6,008 nt of DNA, taken from NCBI GenBank assembly GCA_038257155.1, contig JBBSJP010000096.1:1-6008 (forward strand). The letters are read 5' to 3'. Shown here one piece after another: positions 1-5,452 of this stretch. Positions within the stretch are counted from its first letter, which is position 1; each line of letters starts with the position of its first letter. Source of the stretch: JANJTY01 sp038257155. GTDB taxonomy: Bacteria > Pseudomonadota > Gammaproteobacteria > Xanthomonadales > Xanthomonadaceae. The notes below the pieces were generated by a model. The model made no database searches and was not told where the DNA came from. It saw only the letters and a list, made by a program, of their open reading frames with translations. A program made the position numbers and the translations under genes.

Positions 1-1036
1 CCGGTTGTGCTGGCGGTGCGGGCGGCGGCGCCACGCCAGGCGCGGACAATCCGGTACTCGGTGGTGCAGGGGGCGAGGGAGGCGCGGGAGGTGCCGGCGC
101 AACGACTGCGGACGTGTCATTCGACACCACCCGCGACGGCTGCGCTGCCCACGCGGTGACACCGGCACCGAGCAGCAGCACGACGACAACGGCACTGCCG
201 GCGATCCAGCGCGACAACGACGGAACGGGTTGCTTGAGCATGGCGATTCTCTCCTTGAGTGGATGGTTGCGGGCTTTATCGAAGGCTGCCCAGTGACATC
301 CCAGCGGCAAAGGCTGCGCGGCGAGCTGGGTCTTGAGCATCGCCTCGCCGTAGTCGCGGCGGGCGTGGTGGTGGCGCGCGATCACGCGCTGGTCGCAGGC
401 CAGTTCCTGGTCGTGGCGGAAATGGCGCGCGGCAAGGTGTAGCAGCGGGTTGAACCAGAACACGCAGCGCAGCGCGGTCGCCAGCGCATTGAGCTGGAGA
501 TCGCCGCAGCGGATGTGCATGTGTTCGTGCGCCTGCATCAGCAGTCGCTGCTGGGGCGTGTATCGGCTGTCGAAATCGGCCGGCACCACGATCAACGGCT
601 GCCACACACCGATGGCGGCAGGAAGGCCGGCGACGCTGTCCGCCTGGGCCATGCCATCGCCGCGCTGGCGCAGCCGCCCGAGTCCGGAGCGGAAGGCGCG
701 TTGCTGCTGCACGAAAAATCCTGCAAACGCGGTCGTACCCAGAAGCCACAGCGCGAGGATCCATATCACCAAGTGGACGCCGCCGTCGACGGCCGATGGC
801 ACCGGTGCAGCCAGCGATGCGCCGATGGTCGCAATCGCCATCGGCGCTGCCGGCACCGCAGCGGCCGGCAACAGCACCGCAATGATCGCCGCGGGCACCA
901 GCAACCACAGCGCATAGGCGACGGTCGGCCCGAACACCTTGCGCAGCGGTCGCCGCAAGCCGAGCACCAGCAGCAATGCCGCACTCGTGGCGAGCGTGGT
1001 CTCGGTCAGCAGTCCGATCAGGTCAATGGCGTCCAT
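1..1036 (-). CDS. BlaR1-like M56 family membrane metallopeptidase (3' end outside window)
   Basis: This is probably a membrane-embedded zinc peptidase that senses an envelope signal and triggers inactivation of the BlaI-type repressor encoded just upstream. The ATG at 1036-1034 overlaps the repressor stop codon by 14 bases, so the two are likely translationally coupled. The frame is open through to position 2, giving 345 visible residues. Hydrophobic segments lie at about residues 14-27, 40-64, 86-109 and 277-297. The zinc motif HEHMH is at residues 170-174, followed by the downstream glutamate in ELACD (E211), both typical of family M56. After the last membrane segment the chain becomes a Pro/Ala-rich tail from about residue 311, presumably periplasmic. 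Any sensor domain would lie past the window edge, so it cannot be said whether a penicillin-binding domain is present. The family call is firm; the inducing signal is unknown. Confidence 0.88.
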   Translation of the reverse strand, partial: MDAIDLIGLLTETTLATSAALLLVLGLRRPLRKVFGPTVAYALWLLVPAAIIAVLLPAAAVPAAPMAIATIGASLAAPVPSAVDGGVHLVIWILALWLLGTTAFAGFFVQQQRAFRSGLGRLRQRGDGMAQADSVAGLPAAIGVWQPLIVVPADFDSRYTPQQRLLMQAHEHMHIRCGDLQLNALATALRCVFWFNPLLHLAARHFRHDQELACDQRVIARHHHARRDYGEAMLKTQLAAQPLPLGCHWAAFDKARNHPLKERIAMLKQPVPSLSRWIAGSAVVVVLLLGAGVTAWAAQPSRVVSNDTSAVVAPAPPAPPSPPAPPSTGLSAPGVAPPPAPPAQP

Positions 1037-1394
1037 CGTCGATCTCCTCAAGCAGCGTGCGCAATTCGGCGATGTCCTTGGCGCTGAGTCCACCCTGCTC
1101 GCTGAAGTGCGCGACCAGCGGGGCCACGCGCCCACCGAACATGCGTGCAAGCAGGCCCTGGCTCTCGCCCATGACCCAGTCCTGGCGGCGCAGCACCGGC
1201 GTGTACAGATAGCGGCGTCCGTCGCGTTCGGCCTGGATCGCGCCCTTCTTGAGCAGGCGGTTGAGCAGGGTCTTGATCGTGGGTTCCTGCCACTGCTGCG
1301 ACTGCGCCAGCGCAGCGACCACGTCCTCGGCCGCCAGCGGCTGGGTGCGCCACAACACTTCCATCACGATCGATTCGGCTTCGCTGATCTGCAT
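1023..1394 (-). CDS. BlaI/MecI/CopY-family transcriptional repressor
   Basis: A 123-residue winged-helix DNA-binding protein, the usual length for this family. The N-terminal part (about residues 3-70) carries the typical pattern: an initial helix with ESIVMEVLW, a recognition region around EPTIKTLLNRLLKKG, and the wing GRRYLYTPVL. The C-terminal part, rich in Leu and Glu, should form the dimerisation helices. In characterised systems the partner M56 peptidase brings about cleavage or release of such a repressor and so derepresses the operon. Here the next gene overlaps the stop codon, and the promoter directly upstream carries nested TTAC-N4-GTAA palindromes, which fits autoregulation. The ATG at 1394 is chosen because homologous sequence begins there. 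The ribosome site (GGAT about 10 bases upstream) is weak. The beta-lactam link is by family analogy only; other members respond to copper or unknown signals. Confidence 0.92.
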   Translation of the reverse strand: MQISEAESIVMEVLWRTQPLAAEDVVAALAQSQQWQEPTIKTLLNRLLKKGAIQAERDGRRYLYTPVLRRQDWVMGESQGLLARMFGGRVAPLVAHFSEQGGLSAKDIAELRTLLEEIDDGRH

Positions 1395-1396
1395 TG

Positions 1397-1436
1397 TTTA
1401 CATCCGTAATCTTTGGAATGAGATTACGCCTGTAAT
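1397..1436. promoter_or_regulatory. Nested palindromic operator, probable repressor binding site
   Basis: Two 16-base arms (1397-1412 and 1421-1436) are inverted repeats matching at 13 of 16 positions, separated by 8 bases. Each arm is itself a palindrome of the form TTAC-N4-GTAA (1398-1409 and 1424-1435), with centres 26 bases apart. The outermost parts read TTACA and TGTAA, resembling the TACA/TGTA half-sites of BlaI, MecI and CopY operators. One site overlaps the -10 box and spacer; the other covers the early transcribed region. Binding by the adjacent repressor is inferred. Confidence 0.75.
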
Positions 1437-1448
1437 TGCTGATGTCAA
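1421..1448 (-). promoter_or_regulatory. Predicted promoter of the repressor/M56 operon
   Basis: On the minus strand there is a perfect -35 box TTGACA (1448-1443), then 16 bases, then TAATCT (1426-1421) as a -10 box. The predicted transcript would start near 1414, about 20 bases before the repressor ATG. The -10 box and spacer sit inside one arm of the palindromic operator, so a bound repressor would block RNA polymerase. Confidence 0.65.
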
Positions 1449-1663
1449 GCGCCAGTAACGATGGGACAAACTCAAGGCTGAGGAGGCAGTCAAGCGGGGC
1501 CGGGCTCTCGCCTGTCGGAAAGTGGACCAGGTCCATTGATCCGACTTACTCGAGGCCCCGGCAGATCATGGCCGCATCGCCCAGGCCTGACGGTAGTAGA
1601 CAGGCGATTGACCAGCGCCTCGATAAGAGGAGATCAACCTGCCCACGTTTTGCCTGCTTGTCC
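1449..1663. other. Intergenic region between membrane protein gene and repressor promoter
   Basis: No convincing gene is seen here on either strand. Besides the nested hairpin at 1495-1560 there is a short inverted repeat AGGCG/CGCCT (1602-1606 and 1616-1620) about 45 bases past the stop codon of the upstream minus-strand gene. It is a possible but weak terminator because no T-run follows. Confidence 0.5.
1495..1560. repeat. Three-tier nested inverted repeat (long imperfect hairpin)
   Basis: The outer arms are CGGGGCC (1495-1501) and GGCCCCG (1554-1560). The middle arms are GTCGGA (1514-1519) and TCCGAC (1540-1545). The inner arms are TGGAC (1523-1527) and GTCCA (1531-1535) around a three-base loop. 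All three pair in register, separated by internal loops. It lies between the end of the 177-residue membrane protein gene and the repressor promoter, with no T-run on either side, so it is not a classical intrinsic terminator. It could be a transcript-end structure, a REP-like extragenic palindrome, or a protein-binding site. Confidence 0.55.
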
Positions 1664-2197
1664 CTAAAGCGTCGAGGTCATCTGGCCGCCGCGCGCGCTC
1701 AGCAGCTCGGCGGCCTGGTCGCGCTGCTCGGCGGAAAAAGCGTGCACCACCACGGTCGTGCTGCCGGCCTCCATCGCATCGCGCGTGGCCTGGACGTAGC
1801 GGTCGTGATCCGGGCGCAGTGCGACCAAGCCACCCAGCATCAGGCCGGCCATGGCACCGAAGAACAGCAGCACCAGCGCCGCGGCCACCGGCGAGTTGAC
1901 GATGAAGGCCACGCCGATCGCATACATCGCGGCGAAGACAACCAGGCCGAGCACGGCCCCGACGATGCCCAGCCTGGCGTGGGCGACCACGATCGTGCGC
2001 CAGATGCCGTGGCTCTCCGGCTCCAGCTTGCGACCCGCGCCCGGCTCGCCGGGCGCGATCACCTGCACCTGCGCCGACTCGAGCGAAAGAGATTCGATGA
2101 CCGCCTCGGCCGCCTGGCGCGCAGCGGCCTGGTCCGGGAACACGGCAGCGATCTTGCTGTTGGACAGCTCGCCGGTGATGGGAGAGGTTTCCGACAC
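1664..2197 (-). CDS. Two-TM membrane protein with split alpha/beta domain, YflT-like stress-protein type
   Basis: A 177-residue protein starting at GTG (2197-2195), chosen because AGGAG (2208-2204) lies six bases upstream; the frame stays open upstream but without coding character. Residues 14-50 form a beta-alpha-beta-like stretch (KIAAVFPDQAAARQAAEAVI, then VQVIAP), like the start of general-stress or YflT-type domains. Two hydrophobic segments follow at about 77-99 and 103-127, the second rich in spaced glycines (GAMAGLMLGG). A C-terminal strand-helix unit (TTVVVHAFSAEQRDQAAELL, 147-166) could complete the fold on the same membrane face. The role is unknown; a stress or envelope function is suggested only by the resemblance. 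It stands alone, divergent from the VTT-family gene and about 215 bases upstream of the repressor promoter. Confidence 0.75.
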   Translation of the reverse strand: MSETSPITGELSNSKIAAVFPDQAAARQAAEAVIESLSLESAQVQVIAPGEPGAGRKLEPESHGIWRTIVVAHARLGIVGAVLGLVVFAAMYAIGVAFIVNSPVAAALVLLFFGAMAGLMLGGLVALRPDHDRYVQATRDAMEAGSTTVVVHAFSAEQRDQAAELLSARGGQMTSTL

Positions 2198-2203
2198 GAC
2201 ACG

Positions 2204-2208
2204 CTCCT
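2204..2208 (-). promoter_or_regulatory. Ribosome binding site deciding the GTG start
   Basis: AGGAG on the minus strand is spaced six bases from GTG at 2197. It decides the start of the 177-residue membrane protein, since no ATG is suitably placed. Confidence 0.75.
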
Positions 2209-2552
2209 GATGGCGACGGGACAAACACTTTCGCCGAGGTCCAGTATCAGCTGCGTGACGGGCAAGAAACAGCGGACAGCTACATCTGTCCGACTCGTTC
2301 GAGAACCCGACAGATCGGGCCCCGACATGGGACCGCAAGCGCGCGACTAACCGGCGCGTCGATACGTGGAAATGAAGCTGAGCTCTATTGCGTGATGCGA
2401 AGCAACGTGGCGCCGAACCGCTTCCGAAGGCATCGTCTTCGCAGCCGCAGGTGTATCTTGGCTGAGATCGGAAGCGTTTGCCCTGATATCCCTCGTTGCA
2501 AGCTTGTCCAACGAATCCAGCACATCGATTCCAAGAACATCTGGAGCAGAGA
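2209..2552. other. Divergent intergenic region with short palindromes
   Basis: No gene is supported. Three inverted repeats are visible: CGGACAG/CTGTCCG (2273-2279 and 2286-2292, six-base loop), CCCGA/TCGGG (2306-2310 and 2315-2319, four-base loop) and CGAAG/CTTCG (2425-2429 and 2437-2441). Promoters for the two divergent genes must lie here, but no hexamer pair with good spacing was convincing in either direction. Confidence 0.45.
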
Positions 2553-3271
2553 ATGGGCGACGGAAAATCATTTCCCTGGAAATGGGCCGCAATCGGGGCC
2601 GCCGTGCTCGCGCTGTTCGCCAGCTGGTTCTTTCTACCCGCTGATGAATGGATCAGCGCCTTCAATCAGTGGATTCAAGAGTTGGGCCCCATCGGCTATC
2701 TGATATTCGCCATCGTTTATATCGTTGCCACCGTGGCGTTGTTTCCGGGTGCCATTCTCACGCTGGCGGCGGGTCTGGCCTTTGGCTTGCGGGGTTTTCC
2801 GCTGGTGGTGGTCGCAGCCACCATTGGTGCATCACTGGCCCTTCTGGTGGGCCGCTATCTGGCGCGGGATGCAGTGGAGAAACGCTGGGGTGACAGCGAA
2901 CGCTTCAAGCGATCGACTCGGCGGTGGGCGAAGAAGGTTGGAAAATCGTGGGCCTGCTGCGGCTCAGCCCACTGGTTCCCTTCAACCTGCGGAACTATAT
3001 CTACGGTCTCACCGACATCAAATTCTGGCATTACGTCGCGGCCACGTTCTTCGGCATCATGCCTGGCTCACTGATGTATGTGTATTTTGGCGCCGCAGGC
3101 AAAGCGGCACTGGCTGGAGGCGACGGCGGCGATCCGGTGCTCAGATGGTCGTTGTTTGGCGCCGGCCTGGTCGCCACGATCATCGTCACCGTACTGGTGA
3201 CCAGGAAAGCCAGAGCCAAGCTGGATGAAATGGGCCTGGAAGAAGAAACAGAAGCCGGTCCGGCCGGCTGA
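2553..3271 (+). pseudogene. TVP38/TMEM64 (VTT/DedA superfamily) membrane protein, frameshifted
   Basis: An integral membrane protein of the family related to DedA and eukaryotic TMEM41/VMP1, whose members are implicated in lipid or polyprenyl-phosphate transport. It starts at ATG 2553 with GGAG about six bases upstream. The first 119 codons run to AAG (2907-2909), with family features ALFPGAILTLAAGLAFG (residues 62-78) and GASLALLVGRYLAR (92-105). The frame then goes wrong. The second half continues one frame back, from GCG (2909-2911), with AIDSAVGEEGW and the highly conserved LLRLSPLVPFN (residues 135-145), ending at TGA 3269-3271. Joining the halves as if one G were missing gives a 239-residue protein of normal family length. 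The break lies in the cytoplasmic stretch before the conserved motif, so the uncorrected product would lack the functional core. A sequencing error is an equally good explanation. Confidence 0.82.
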
Positions 3272-3300
3272 GCCATGGCAGGTGGAAGGAAGGGGTCCGA

Positions 3301-3363
3301 GGTGGTCAAGCGCTGGCAACCACCGTCGTAACTTTACCTCGCCTTGGTTGGCGCTTGCCAAGG
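3301..3363 (+). promoter_or_regulatory. Candidate RNA switch: three alternative hairpins
   Basis: Hairpin A pairs GGTGGT (3301-3306) with ACCACC (3319-3324). Hairpin B pairs CAAGCGC plus CAACCA (3307-3313, 3317-3322) with TGGTTG plus GCGCTTG (3345-3357): 13 base pairs with a three-base bulge. Hairpin C pairs CCTTGG (3342-3347) with CCAAGG (3358-3363). B excludes both A and C, while A and C can coexist. Arm C overlaps the AAGGA ribosome site of the small frame at 3372. No T-run follows, so control of translation is likelier than termination. The function is inferred from base pairing alone. Confidence 0.35.
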
Positions 3364-3371
3364 AAGAGAAG

Positions 3372-3437
3372 ATGACCGGCAGGCATGTGGCGCGGGTGAC
3401 CAGCAAATACATGGTTGATGTGGAGAGGATGAAATGA
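3372..3437 (+). CDS. Possible 21-residue leader peptide
   Basis: A short frame starting at ATG 3372, preceded by a good ribosome site AAGGA (3360-3364) at seven-base spacing. It encodes a basic peptide (MTGRHVARVTSKYMVDVERM plus K). Its TGA overlaps the ATG of the next tiny frame as ATGA (3434-3437). It resembles nothing known to me. It may be a translated leader upstream of the metzincin-like gene or may be chance. Confidence 0.3.
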   Translation: MTGRHVARVTSKYMVDVERMK

Positions 3438-3478
3438 TCCTGACCTTTTCTTCTTCCCGGTTGAGCGAGCCAAGTTGA
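3434..3478 (+). CDS. Possible 14-residue second leader frame
   Basis: ATG 3434 follows the strong ribosome site GGAGAGG (3422-3428) at five-base spacing and encodes MILTFSSSRLSEPS. Its TGA (3476-3478) overlaps a TTG at 3475 that is in frame with the metzincin-like gene. Either it is a coupled leader peptide, or it is the true N-terminus of that gene thrown out of frame by an indel. The strong ribosome site contrasts with the weak sites before TTG 3475 and ATG 3484. Confidence 0.3.
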   Translation: MILTFSSSRLSEPS

Positions 3479-3483
3479 TCACG

Positions 3484-4692
3484 ATGAGAACTCCAGAGCC
3501 CTCCGATATCCACGCCGCTGCAGGCGAAATACCTTCGTATCGTGTTGGCGTCATGATGATGGATGTCGAGGGCAAGGACCCGGACAACTTCGCTGCACTG
3601 GTTCTCGATGCGGTCAAAGAATTCGAGGAGGCGCTTTCCGAAGAGCAACGGCTGGGAATCGACACGTTCGCCTTCCCGGGACCGCATCTCAGCCCCGGCG
3701 CCGGCGCCTATTCCCCGCTGGATTTCCTCGAAATCGGCCTGGCCGAAAAGTTGGAGCGCGACGTCCAGTTCCTGCTGATCGTCACGGAGGTGGACCTGTC
3801 GTCATCCTCCCTGGCCTATACGGTCGCGCTGCCCAGCCAGCTGACCAACGTCGCGGTGCTATCGAGCAAGAGGCTGGACCCAGGCTTCTGGGGCGGCGAG
3901 GCCGATCCACAGCGCGCCTCGCGGCGTCTGGCCGCGCTTTTGCTGCATAGCTTCGGGCACCTGCTCAACCTTCCGCATCGCAAGTCACCGGACAATGTGA
4001 TGTACCCGCTGGAGCGGATCGAGGATCTGGACCAGATGAGGCAGCTTTGCCGCGAGCAACTCGCGGTGATGCGAAAGATGCTGCCGCGAGAGGCGCATGA
4101 GCGCTCGACGCGCACGGGAAAGTTCGGATTCGTGCTGTCGGTGCTAAGAGAGGACGTCCGCGAGATTGTCCGCGCGACAGTTCGCGCCAATCCGTTCCGG
4201 CTCGTGCTGAAGATGCCGACCATGCTCGCAGCCGCGCTTTCAGTGACGATCGTCCTGTTGTTCAGTCCCGAAATATGGGATGTGGCGAGCACGGTTTCTG
4301 CATCGCAGATCACGCTGTTTTCCGTCGGGTCGCTGATTACCGCGCTATTCGTACTTTACCGGGCATTCGCTTTCCAGACGCTTCTGAGCCGCGATCGACT
4401 GCTAACCGAAACCGCAGTGGTCACCGCGACAGTGACGATCCTCTGCCTGATGCTGACCTTGCTGGTGATGTTCACGGGGTTCGCATTGGCGATGTACGCG
4501 GGCATCGTCACCGTATTTCCGGCACGGCTGATGGAGACATGGCCCACGGTCGACCCCGCCATCCGCACGATCGACCACGTCAAGATGAGCCTTTTCCTGG
4601 CATCCATGGGCGTCCTCGCAGGCTCGCTGGGCGGACGCTCCGACAGCCGGGATCTGGTGCGCAACGTGTTGTTCATCGATGAGGAGTCGTAG
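3484..4692 (+). CDS. Archaemetzincin-like membrane protein with altered catalytic motif
   Basis: A 402-residue protein in two parts. Residues about 20-205 resemble the archaemetzincin (M54) fold: a first strand (YRVGVMMMDV), a later strand pair ending in TNVAVLSSKRL (121-131), a helix leading into HSFGHLLNLPH (155-165), and a Met-turn NVMYP (171-175). The three histidines H155, H159 and H165 are spaced as in HExxHxxGxxH, but the catalytic Glu is Ser156 (AGC) and the usual Gly is Asn162. The extra cysteines of true archaemetzincins are missing. Residues about 245-384 hold four or five hydrophobic segments (245-262, 274-298, 309-346, 366-384). It may bind zinc without peptide hydrolysis, but that is inference. 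The start is uncertain: ATG 3484 and TTG 3475 are in frame, and both have weak ribosome sites. No close named relative is recognised. Confidence 0.8.
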   Translation: MRTPEPSDIHAAAGEIPSYRVGVMMMDVEGKDPDNFAALVLDAVKEFEEALSEEQRLGIDTFAFPGPHLSPGAGAYSPLDFLEIGLAEKLERDVQFLLIVTEVDLSSSSLAYTVALPSQLTNVAVLSSKRLDPGFWGGEADPQRASRRLAALLLHSFGHLLNLPHRKSPDNVMYPLERIEDLDQMRQLCREQLAVMRKMLPREAHERSTRTGKFGFVLSVLREDVREIVRATVRANPFRLVLKMPTMLAAALSVTIVLLFSPEIWDVASTVSASQITLFSVGSLITALFVLYRAFAFQTLLSRDRLLTETAVVTATVTILCLMLTLLVMFTGFALAMYAGIVTVFPARLMETWPTVDPAIRTIDHVKMSLFLASMGVLAGSLGGRSDSRDLVRNVLFIDEES

Positions 4693-4785
4693 CGTCTGCA
4701 TGTCGCCGCAGCAGGCTCTGTCGAAACCCGGACAGGGTCAGGGAACATGAGCGTTTGAATCCATAAGCTGAAAGGGTCGCGGCGG
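4693..4785 (+). other. Short intergenic stretch with weak hairpin
   Basis: After the metzincin-like stop codon, CTGTC (4718-4722) and GACAG (4731-4735) can pair around an eight-base loop, extendable by G-U pairs. There is no T-run, so it is at best a weak terminator. No gene is seen. Confidence 0.3.
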
Positions 4786-4814
4786 TTGATTGGCACCCGG
4801 TCAGCAAGTAATTT
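4786..4814 (+). promoter_or_regulatory. Possible promoter for the DUF1428 gene
   Basis: TTGATT (4786-4791) and TAATTT (4809-4814) are separated by exactly 17 bases, an ideal sigma-70 spacing with moderate box matches. It lies about 60 bases upstream of the DUF1428 start codon. Confidence 0.4.
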
Positions 4815-4875
4815 GGCACGTCCCGTTTGCCCCGCACGCGGACGTGGCCAACAGCCCTTTTGCAGGAGAAGCAGA

Positions 4876-5223
4876 ATGTCCTTCCTCGACATCACCGTCA
4901 TCCCCGTCCCCACTGCCAACAAGGCGGCGTACCTGGAGCACTCGCGTCAGACCACGCCCTTGTTCAAGGAGCATGGCGCCATCGGCGTCACCGAGTGCTG
5001 GGGCGAGGACGTGGCCGACGGCAAGCTGACCGATTTCAAGAAGGCGGTGGACCTGAAGGACGGAGAGACGGTCGCCGTGGGCTGGATCACCTGGCCCGAT
5101 CGAGCCACGCGCGACGCCGCGTGGGACATGCTGATGCAGGACGAGCGGATGATGACGTTGGAAATGCCCTTCGACGGCAAGCGCATGATCTTCGGCGGGT
5201 TCGAGCGCGTCCTGGAAAGCTAG
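4876..5223 (+). CDS. DUF1428 family (YbaA-like) protein
   Basis: A 115-residue soluble protein of the DUF1428 family, a small ferredoxin-like (dimeric alpha/beta barrel) fold of unknown function. The ATG at 4876 is chosen because AGGAGA (4864-4869) lies six bases upstream and family sequence begins there; the frame extends further upstream without family similarity. Family hallmarks are ITVIPVPTANKAAYLEHSR near the N-terminus, HGAIGVTECWGEDV (33-46) followed by DGKLTDFKKAV, the tract VGWITWPDRATRDAAW, and the C-terminal MPFDGKRMIFGGFE. The protein is complete and of normal length. It appears to be a single-gene unit, preceded by its own possible promoter and converging on the acylase gene. 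The name is secure; no biochemical role can be assigned. Confidence 0.9.
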   Translation: MSFLDITVIPVPTANKAAYLEHSRQTTPLFKEHGAIGVTECWGEDVADGKLTDFKKAVDLKDGETVAVGWITWPDRATRDAAWDMLMQDERMMTLEMPFDGKRMIFGGFERVLES

Positions 5224-5231
5224 CGCGCAAG

Positions 5232-5260
5232 AACCGGGGTCGGGGAAGAGCGTCCCGGTT
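5232..5260 (+). terminator. Weak hairpin after the DUF1428 gene
   Basis: AACCGGG (5232-5238) pairs with CCCGGTT (5254-5260) around a 15-base loop, starting nine bases past the stop codon. No T-run follows, so its role as terminator is uncertain. Confidence 0.35.
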
Positions 5261-5363
5261 GCCACAGACGCAGCCAGGGCGACGCTGGCAATTAACTGTT
5301 TGACTGCCGGCGTCCAGGGTCTTCGTTCCGTTCAAAGGTGTCCATCAAACCCGCGGCATGCCA

Positions 5364-5417
5364 GGTTCATCAGTCAATTGAATGAACCGATCAGGAGAGC
5401 CTCAGCTGATTCATTTT
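5364..5417 (+). terminator. Overlapping hairpins ending in a short T-run
   Basis: GGTTCAT (5364-5370) pairs with ATGAACC (5382-5388). Alternatively AATGAA (5381-5386) and TCAG (5391-5394) pair with CTGA and TTCATT (5406-5415), giving ten base pairs with a four-base bulge, followed by TTTT (5414-5417). The second form looks like a weak rho-independent terminator for plus-strand transcripts. The two forms exclude each other. The element sits in the AT-richer gap between the converging genes. Confidence 0.4.
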
Positions 5418-5452
5418 GCCCGGCTTTTTCCCTCCCCGATTCCGTAACGTGC

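Noticed and set aside
1..110. GC-rich near-repetitive triplets resembling a tandem repeat
   Set aside because: Read in the M56 peptidase frame these are Pro and Ala codons of a low-complexity tail; unit length is irregular and no true DNA repeat is present.
276..908. A 210-residue minus-strand open frame
   Set aside because: It is in a different frame of the M56 peptidase gene and is Arg/Ala/Pro-rich; the true frame shows HEHMH, ELACD and membrane segments.
1436..2350. A 304-residue open frame on the plus strand
   Set aside because: It lies antisense to the 177-residue membrane protein, is dominated by Arg, His, Gln and Asp typical of GC-rich shadow frames, has no membrane or domain pattern, and spans the nested hairpin and intergenic DNA.
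2901..2926. Programmed ribosomal frameshift in the VTT-family gene
   Set aside because: No X-XXY-YYZ slippery site or stop-adjacent signal is visible at the junction, and the family is not known to use frameshifting; a missing base explains the data more simply.
4356..4922. A 188-residue minus-strand open frame across the 3' end of the metzincin-like gene
   Set aside because: It is antisense to clear membrane segments of the plus-strand gene and runs into the DUF1428 start region; composition shows no family pattern.
4801..5265. A minus-strand open frame antisense to the DUF1428 gene
   Set aside because: The plus-strand frame carries the family hallmarks and a good ribosome site; the antisense frame has neither.
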